NCBI GenBank assembly: GCA_041736155.1
Contig: JBGSUL010000065.1
Span: 1-46,355, forward strand
Direction: 5' to 3'
Origin: JANPLN01 sp041736155
Lineage (GTDB): Bacteria; Bdellovibrionota; Bdellovibrionia; Bdellovibrionales; JAGQZY01
Length of the DNA stretch: 46,355 nucleotides
The notes beneath the pieces are model-generated. The model had not been told where the DNA came from. It saw only the letters and a list, made by a program, of their open reading frames with translations, and searched no databases. This document shows positions 41,911 through 46,355 of this stretch, in pieces. The position numbers and the translations under genes were made by a program. The first letter of the stretch is position 1; every line of letters starts with the position of its first letter.

Positions 41911-42973
41911 CCAGAAGCTCCTGTTTGAGACGGACTTCTTCTTCCAAGACTTTGTTCAATTCTTCCCTGACTATTTTTTCAACGATATGTAAAAGAGAGT
42001 CTTTCAGCTGATTTTTAATAAACTCTTCGGTGTGCGCGCGGACAATGGCTTCGATTTCATTGTCATTGAGACCGGTGGTGGAGACAGTAGACTTTGCTGA
42101 AGTCTGCGTCCTGTTTTGCGGTGCAGAGTACTGCTCCACTTGGAAAACATTATCTAGGTTTGTGGGCTGAATATGGTCGATCTCATTCATTAAAACCTCA
42201 TCTTGGGTCAAGGGAGCCATAGAGATGTTGTCGGAGAAGGAAGGAGACTCCTCCGTGAGGTTCAGAGATTCAAATTTTTCCAAGTTATCGGCTTGAGGTT
42301 CAATGCGAAACTGCGAGAATTCCACGGAAGGCGCACTCTCGAGAGGTGGCATCACAAAGGCGTCTTCTTGTTCCTGAAAGTCAGAGAAGGACGGAGGTGG
42401 AGTGGCGTCAGCATCGCCGAGCCCGAGATTTTCGGAGGCTGGTTTGGGCTCGGTCGCTTTTGGTAGATCACTAAAAATCGAGTTGAGATTAAACTCAGAA
42501 GTCTCTTCTTTGCGTTGTTTTTCCACGACGGGTGGAGGTGCACTTTTGCCAGCTTTACCCATATTTTTAGGAAACTTTAAAAAACTCGATACAGGATTGC
42601 CCGCGGCATGGGGAACAAATTTTTTCACCAAGCCACGCAGAAGATCAGCATCAAAAGGTTTTTCCAGCTGTTCATCCGCCCGGGATTTTTTAAATTGCTC
42701 TTGGTCTAGCTCCATAAAAGAGCTCCACATCAAAATGACAGGAATGTTCGAGAGATTGCTATTTTGCTTAATTTCAAGGCACATATCGTAGCCATTTTTC
42801 TTTTGGAGAAGAACATCGGCAAAAATCAATTGGGGTTGGAAGCTTTCGGCCACATTGACCACATCAAGACCGCTTTGGACTGTCTTAACTTCCACATTCA
42901 TGTCCTGGAGGGCAAGCTGAAACACCTTTTTGATGGTGTCACTTTCATCGGCAAGTAAGACGCGTAACGACAT
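41897..42973 (-). CDS. Response regulator with disordered linker and PopZ/RomR-like C-terminus
   Basis: A 358-residue protein. The receiver domain (about 1-120) has the acidic pocket ADES, a phosphoacceptor aspartate in LIFADVLLQKKNGYDMC, and the conserved lysine in EQLEKPFD. A long proline-, serine- and acid-rich linker follows, then an amphipathic C-terminal helix pair (EAIVRAHTEEFIKNQL ... LLHIVEKIVREELNKVLEEEVR). That tail recalls PopZ and RomR, which gather proteins at a cell pole; the resemblance is by pattern only. No DNA-binding or enzymatic output domain is present. It has a leaderless-type promoter. Confidence 0.78.
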   Translation of the reverse strand: MSLRVLLADESDTIKKVFQLALQDMNVEVKTVQSGLDVVNVAESFQPQLIFADVLLQKKNGYDMCLEIKQNSNLSNIPVILMWSSFMELDQEQFKKSRADEQLEKPFDADLLRGLVKKFVPHAAGNPVSSFLKFPKNMGKAGKSAPPPVVEKQRKEETSEFNLNSIFSDLPKATEPKPASENLGLGDADATPPPSFSDFQEQEDAFVMPPLESAPSVEFSQFRIEPQADNLEKFESLNLTEESPSFSDNISMAPLTQDEVLMNEIDHIQPTNLDNVFQVEQYSAPQNRTQTSAKSTVSTTGLNDNEIEAIVRAHTEEFIKNQLKDSLLHIVEKIVREELNKVLEEEVRLKQELLDDNP

Positions 42974-42979
42974 ATTTCT

Positions 42980-43008
42980 AGTAGACGATTCTTTTTTGGG
43001 AGAGTCAA
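42980..43008 (-). promoter_or_regulatory. Candidate leaderless promoter of the response regulator operon
   Basis: On the minus strand TTGACT and TCTACT are 17 nt apart; the -10 ends 6 nt before the ATG at 42973. On the other strand a TATATT (43010-43015) ends 6 nt before the GTG of the Lpt gene, so two divergent transcripts share 48 bp. Confidence 0.5.
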
Positions 43009-43021
43009 GTATATTGGATCT

Positions 43022-44104
43022 GTGATTTCATTGATTGATCGTTACATTGCGAAGAGTTTTATTTTTTACTTCCTTGCCGGACTCAGTATTTTCGTGACGT
43101 TGTTCGTGGCTGTGGATTTTCTCACGAGCACCGCACGCTTCTCGGTAGACCTTACCGTTTTTGCGAAATATTACACCTATTACTCTTTTCAAATGTTGTT
43201 TCAATTAATTCCGGTGGCGTGTTTGTTGGCCACGCTTTTTACATTGGGAACGATTCATAAAAACAGCGAGATGGTGGCCATGTTTAGCATGGGGTTGAGC
43301 TTAGTGCGCATTGCGCTCCCGATACTCACCATTGTCGCAGGTATTTCGTTGATTTCTTTTGTGGCGAGCAACGAGTTGATGACCAAAGCGGTGGATAAGA
43401 AAAATTATATTTATTATACCATCATGAAAAATAAACCCTGGCAGTACTCCAACTCCAAGCAGGAGAACATTTGGTATCGCTCGGGACAGAGTATTTTTAA
43501 TATCAATCTACTCAACGCCAAAGAAGCCAAGGCTTTTGAAATCACACTTTATACTTTCTCTAGCGATTGGATGCTTCAACAAATCCTCGTCGCCAAAGAA
43601 GCGCTGCTCAACAATGGTCACTGGACGCTCAAAGACGGTTCCGTCACGGTCTTTTTTGACGAAGAATCGGCGCCGATCACCGATAAGTTTGAGAGTAAAG
43701 AGCTCGAAGTCGGCGAGGATGTGATTGATATCAAAACATCGTCCAAAGCGTCGGAGCAAATGGGCGTGCGTGAACTTCGTCGCTACATTCAGCGCAACAA
43801 AGAGGCGGGGTTGAATACGGTGCCCTTTGAGGTCGATTATTATTCTAAATTTAGTTATGTGTTTACAACTCTGGTGATGGTGCTCTTGGGCGTGGCTTTT
43901 TCTACGTCGGGCTCCACGCGCTCAGGTGGCATTCTTATGAATCTGCAAAAGTGTGTTTTGCTGACCTTGATTTATTGGGGGATTTACAACTCAGGACTGA
44001 CAATGGGCCGCCACGGAACGTTTCCGCCCATCGTGGCCGCGTGGGGACCGAATCTGCTGATGATTGCTCTGGCTTCTCTGATTATTTGGCGCCAAAAACG
44101 CTAA
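43022..44104 (+). CDS. LptF/LptG family lipopolysaccharide export permease
   Basis: A 360-residue permease with three N-terminal and three C-terminal membrane segments around a periplasmic beta-jellyroll domain (about 120-260). It begins MISLIDRYIAKSFIFYFLAGLSIF, and KNSEMVAMFSMGLSLVRI is the conserved cytoplasmic coupling segment. LptF and LptG with LptB drive lipopolysaccharide transport; the partner genes are not in this window. The GTG at 43022 has no binding site; TATATT ends 6 nt before it. I cannot tell LptF from LptG. Confidence 0.93.
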   Translation: MISLIDRYIAKSFIFYFLAGLSIFVTLFVAVDFLTSTARFSVDLTVFAKYYTYYSFQMLFQLIPVACLLATLFTLGTIHKNSEMVAMFSMGLSLVRIALPILTIVAGISLISFVASNELMTKAVDKKNYIYYTIMKNKPWQYSNSKQENIWYRSGQSIFNINLLNAKEAKAFEITLYTFSSDWMLQQILVAKEALLNNGHWTLKDGSVTVFFDEESAPITDKFESKELEVGEDVIDIKTSSKASEQMGVRELRRYIQRNKEAGLNTVPFEVDYYSKFSYVFTTLVMVLLGVAFSTSGSTRSGGILMNLQKCVLLTLIYWGIYNSGLTMGRHGTFPPIVAAWGPNLLMIALASLIIWRQKR

Positions 44105-44167
44105 GTTCATTTATCTTGAATTTTCGTAGGATTTATATAGCGTTATTAAATCGTTATAGGGGGACTT

Positions 44168-45136
44168 ATGAAAAAAATCTTTTTTGCTACTTCTCTTTTA
44201 ATTTTCACTAATATTGCATACGCAGGTTGGGCCTGTCAGGCTTGGCAGCAATATCCAAAAAATCATGACAGTATTTTATTTGATGCCGTAGACTCCTCTT
44301 GGAGTGACGGTCTTCAAGATCTTTTTACTTGTGGAGTAACGATCGCTGATATCGATTCTCGAGGACTACTTGTTTGGGCTATCTACGCGGAACGTTTAGC
44401 CACAACGCATTTTCTTCTAGATCATGGTGCTAACGTAAATAGTAACGTATACGGTGAACTTAAATTAAACTTGTTGCGCTCAGCCATTCTCAATATCAAG
44501 AGTTCCAATGATTCCTGGTATCAAGTTTCAGAAAAAATTATTCGCGCCGGATTATCAAAAGATCAACTCAGTGAGGCAATGAATACTTCGTTAGATCAAC
44601 TGCCTGAGCTCCTGCCTGCTCTAACAGATTTAATAATTCAACATGGCGCTGATGTGAACACTCCAGACGCTTGGGGCCACTATCCATTAGCGGTCCTGGC
44701 TGGTGGGTACGATTGGGCAAATTTTCAATATCAAGTTCATTACTCTAAAATGCCAAACTTGCAGGAAAAGCAAATGATCAATGACAACTACCTGCATGTA
44801 CTTACTAGCTTGTTAAATGCGGGCGCCAATCCCAATCTTGATAGCGGAATTTTGTACAGTATGGCCATGGACTGGAGAATTCCGGAACTGCAACTTATTC
44901 TAAGTAAAGGCGCTGATGCCAATGCCTTGATATTTGAACCCAAGCGCACTGTTTTTGCGGCGATGGCCGCTCAGGCAAACGAATATGATTGTGGTACAAC
45001 ATATACAGGCGCGTACTATTTAGAGCGTTTGGAACTTTTACTCAATGCTGGCGCAAATCCCAATTTGTTCTATCCAGAAAAGTTTCTTTGCCCCAAACTC
45101 CATGAGTTAATGGCCAAATATGGTTATGTAAAATAA
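44168..45136 (+). CDS. Secreted ankyrin-repeat protein
   Basis: A 322-residue protein with a signal peptide (cleavage after AYA, residue 19). At least four ankyrin-type units carry their hallmark turns: LLDHGANVNSNV, LIIQHGADVNTPDAWGHYPL, LLNAGANPNLDSG and LLNAGANPNLFYP. Cysteines occur in the mature N-terminus (WACQAW) and at the end. GGGGG lies upstream of the ATG. Exported ankyrin proteins usually bind other proteins; a prey or envelope target is possible (inference). Confidence 0.88.
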   Translation: MKKIFFATSLLIFTNIAYAGWACQAWQQYPKNHDSILFDAVDSSWSDGLQDLFTCGVTIADIDSRGLLVWAIYAERLATTHFLLDHGANVNSNVYGELKLNLLRSAILNIKSSNDSWYQVSEKIIRAGLSKDQLSEAMNTSLDQLPELLPALTDLIIQHGADVNTPDAWGHYPLAVLAGGYDWANFQYQVHYSKMPNLQEKQMINDNYLHVLTSLLNAGANPNLDSGILYSMAMDWRIPELQLILSKGADANALIFEPKRTVFAAMAAQANEYDCGTTYTGAYYLERLELLLNAGANPNLFYPEKFLCPKLHELMAKYGYVK

Positions 45137-45194
45137 AATCTATCGATTGGGACTTTCTTAATTTAACGCGGGTCGCGCGTCGTAGCGGTAGTGA

Positions 45195-45243
45195 AACACA
45201 GTTTTCAGGACAACCTACCTAAGCGGAGTGTAGGGTCTGTGTT
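45195..45243 (+). other. Structured leader before the TPR gene
   Basis: AACACAG (45195-45201) pairs with CTGTGTT (45237-45243), enclosing an inner stem CCTAC (45214-45218) with GTAGG (45230-45234). The two-tier hairpin ends about 10 nt before the GGGAGGGG site of the next gene. It could be a regulatory leader or part of a terminator for the upstream gene; no T run follows. Confidence 0.35.
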
Positions 45244-45267
45244 GTGAACATTGGGAGGGGAATTAAT

Positions 45268-46080
45268 ATGAAATTTTTTGTACTCGCTATCGTTTTTGTC
45301 GTAGGTCTCATCCTTGGACGTTTTTCAAAAGAGAGTTTTCCGCTCATAGAGAAGCCCCAAGAGAGTTTGCAAAAAGTAGCAACCCAAAGTGAGGACATAG
45401 CTTATGCAAAACCTGCAACAAAGCAAGTGACCGAAGAAGGAAGTGTCACTCAAGAGTCTTCCATGGATCCGCGTTATGTCAGAACAGATAGCAAAATAAA
45501 TAATACGAAAATAGAAAGCCTCTTTGGCAAAATCCTTGGGGCCATGAAGGAAGGAAAAACCCAAGAGCAGAATACTCTCTTTCGAGAAATGGAATCTTTA
45601 AATCCCAATCACGAAAAGGTGTTTCAAGTGAAAGTGATGTTTTTGCAAAATGATGGCGACTACGCAGGTGCCTATGCTGTCTTAAAAGAGTGTGTGTCTA
45701 TTGTGCCTGAATCTTTGTACTGTATTCAACGACTTGCAAATATTCGCTCAAGCCCTTTGGAGGATAAAATTACTTATGCGGAAAAATGTTTGCAGTTGAG
45801 TGTGAACGATCCATTATGTCTGGTGGATTTAGCGACTTCTTACAATCAACAGGGGGAGTATGAAAAAGCAAAATCTCTCCTCGAAAGAGCCTTAGAACTT
45901 CCCAAACAAAATGGCGGATTCGACAGAGGTTATGTTTTATATTTATATGGCGCAACGCTCGAATTTTTGCAGCTGACTTCGGAGGCAGCGAGCGCCTTTG
46001 CGGAAGCCTGCAAACTCCATCTAAAAGCCGCCTGTGAAAAAGCCGAAGATTCTCAAAGAAGAAAATCAGCTGCATTTTGA
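45268..46080 (+). CDS. Membrane-anchored TPR-like protein
   Basis: A 270-residue protein with one N-terminal membrane helix (FFVLAIVFVVGLILGRF), a polar linker of about 80 residues, then helical repeats of TPR type (YAGAYAVLKECVSIVPESLYCIQRLANI; ATSYNQQGEYEKAKSLLERALELP). Paired cysteines in some repeats recall Sel1-like proteins. GGGAGGGG about 8 nt upstream supports the ATG at 45268; a GTG at 45244 is less likely. Probably a periplasmic scaffold. Confidence 0.82.
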   Translation: MKFFVLAIVFVVGLILGRFSKESFPLIEKPQESLQKVATQSEDIAYAKPATKQVTEEGSVTQESSMDPRYVRTDSKINNTKIESLFGKILGAMKEGKTQEQNTLFREMESLNPNHEKVFQVKVMFLQNDGDYAGAYAVLKECVSIVPESLYCIQRLANIRSSPLEDKITYAEKCLQLSVNDPLCLVDLATSYNQQGEYEKAKSLLERALELPKQNGGFDRGYVLYLYGATLEFLQLTSEAASAFAEACKLHLKAACEKAEDSQRRKSAAF

Positions 46081-46355
46081 GTTGGCAAATTTCTTGAACA
46101 AAACGATTACTGAGGCAACTGAGATTCATCGCTCCGCTCAGGAAGGTTGGGGCGATGGAGGTCCTTCGGGCTGCGCCCTCAGGAAACTTCACTATGCTGG
46201 AAACCTCAGACTCATCAAGCTTCCTCATATGGACGCCACCCCGGTCAAGTGTAAAAGTGGCCTCGGGTCGGAGTGTCTGTTTGATGAGCATTCTTGAACA
46301 TCATCCTCATATTCGCGTGCTGGTTAACGCATTAAGTGTTGTCCGAACTTGGCCT
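46081..46355. other. Terminal 275 bp without a recognised gene
   Basis: Open frames on both strands here lack motifs and binding sites. Short pairings exist (CATCGC with GCGATG around 46127-46157), but no known RNA family is recognised. The window ends before any further gene. Confidence 0.4.

Noticed and set aside
46190..46240. Hammerhead-ribozyme-like GATGAGTC on the minus strand
   Set aside because: The CUGAUGA core and the partner GAAA are not both present and stems do not form.
46034..46297. Open frames on both strands at the right end
   Set aside because: No motif, no binding site, composition unlike a protein; the plus frame overlaps the end of the TPR gene.

Overview
The window looks like a chromosomal segment of a predatory bacterium of the Bdellovibrionota (Bdellovibrio / Pseudobdellovibrio type). 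This is inferred from the gene set: SpoVG in a Gram-negative background, a complete Bat aerotolerance operon, many small secreted proteins and lipoproteins with no recognisable family, an L,D-transpeptidase-like protein, an FtsY with an N-terminal membrane anchor, and a free-standing c-di-GMP-I (GEMM) riboswitch closely resembling the merRNA described from Bdellovibrio attack phase. There are no insertion sequences, integrases, phage genes or CRISPR arrays, so this is core chromosome rather than an island.

Layout. 1-2660: tandem 60-bp duplication, tRNA-Gln(TTG), a membrane glycosyltransferase-like gene split by a frameshift in a G7 tract, a 19-bp perfect hairpin, spoVG. 2900-5230: two tandem secreted four-cysteine paralogues, then a convergent pair (DUF1844 gene and a membrane protein) whose reading frames overlap by 110 nt. 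5374-12916: moxR, DUF58, DUF4381-like, batA, batB, batC (TPR), batD, all overlapping or nearly so, one operon. 13026-15035: an MltD-like lytic transglycosylase, the merRNA-like riboswitch RNA with its own promoter and terminator, and a 118-nt imperfect palindrome. 15105-17839: a berberine-bridge-type FAD oxidase between two paralogous CBM9-like genes. 17952-20863: secreted protein, DUF3298-type protein, Mrp ATPase without the usual CxxC, small membrane protein with a J-like tail. 20991-28604: glyS, ppdK, smc, tightly packed. 28618-33666: small lipoproteins, an L,D-transpeptidase-like protein, a ClsC-type phospholipase D, a large lipoprotein ending in an 88-nt perfect palindrome. 33808-38826: ftsY, convergent with a four-gene surface-polymer cluster (GT2 split by a second frameshift, APH-type kinase, nucleotidyltransferase, polytopic membrane protein). 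38869-42973: redoxin, TraB/GumN lipoprotein, birA, nadC, response regulator. 43022-46080: LptF/LptG permease, ankyrin-repeat protein, TPR protein.

How it works together. The Bat operon, lytic transglycosylase, L,D-transpeptidase-like protein, ClsC and Lpt permease all concern the cell envelope. The riboswitch and the polar-hub-like response regulator point to c-di-GMP and cell-pole signalling. The rest is housekeeping (translation, chromosome condensation, NAD, biotin, protein targeting).

Two general signals emerged. First, several genes without a Shine-Dalgarno sequence have a sigma70-like -10 box ending 5-8 nt before the start codon, suggesting leaderless transcripts. Second, at least two genes have their ribosome binding site inside a perfect short hairpin. 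All product names come from reading protein motifs by eye; no database search was run.
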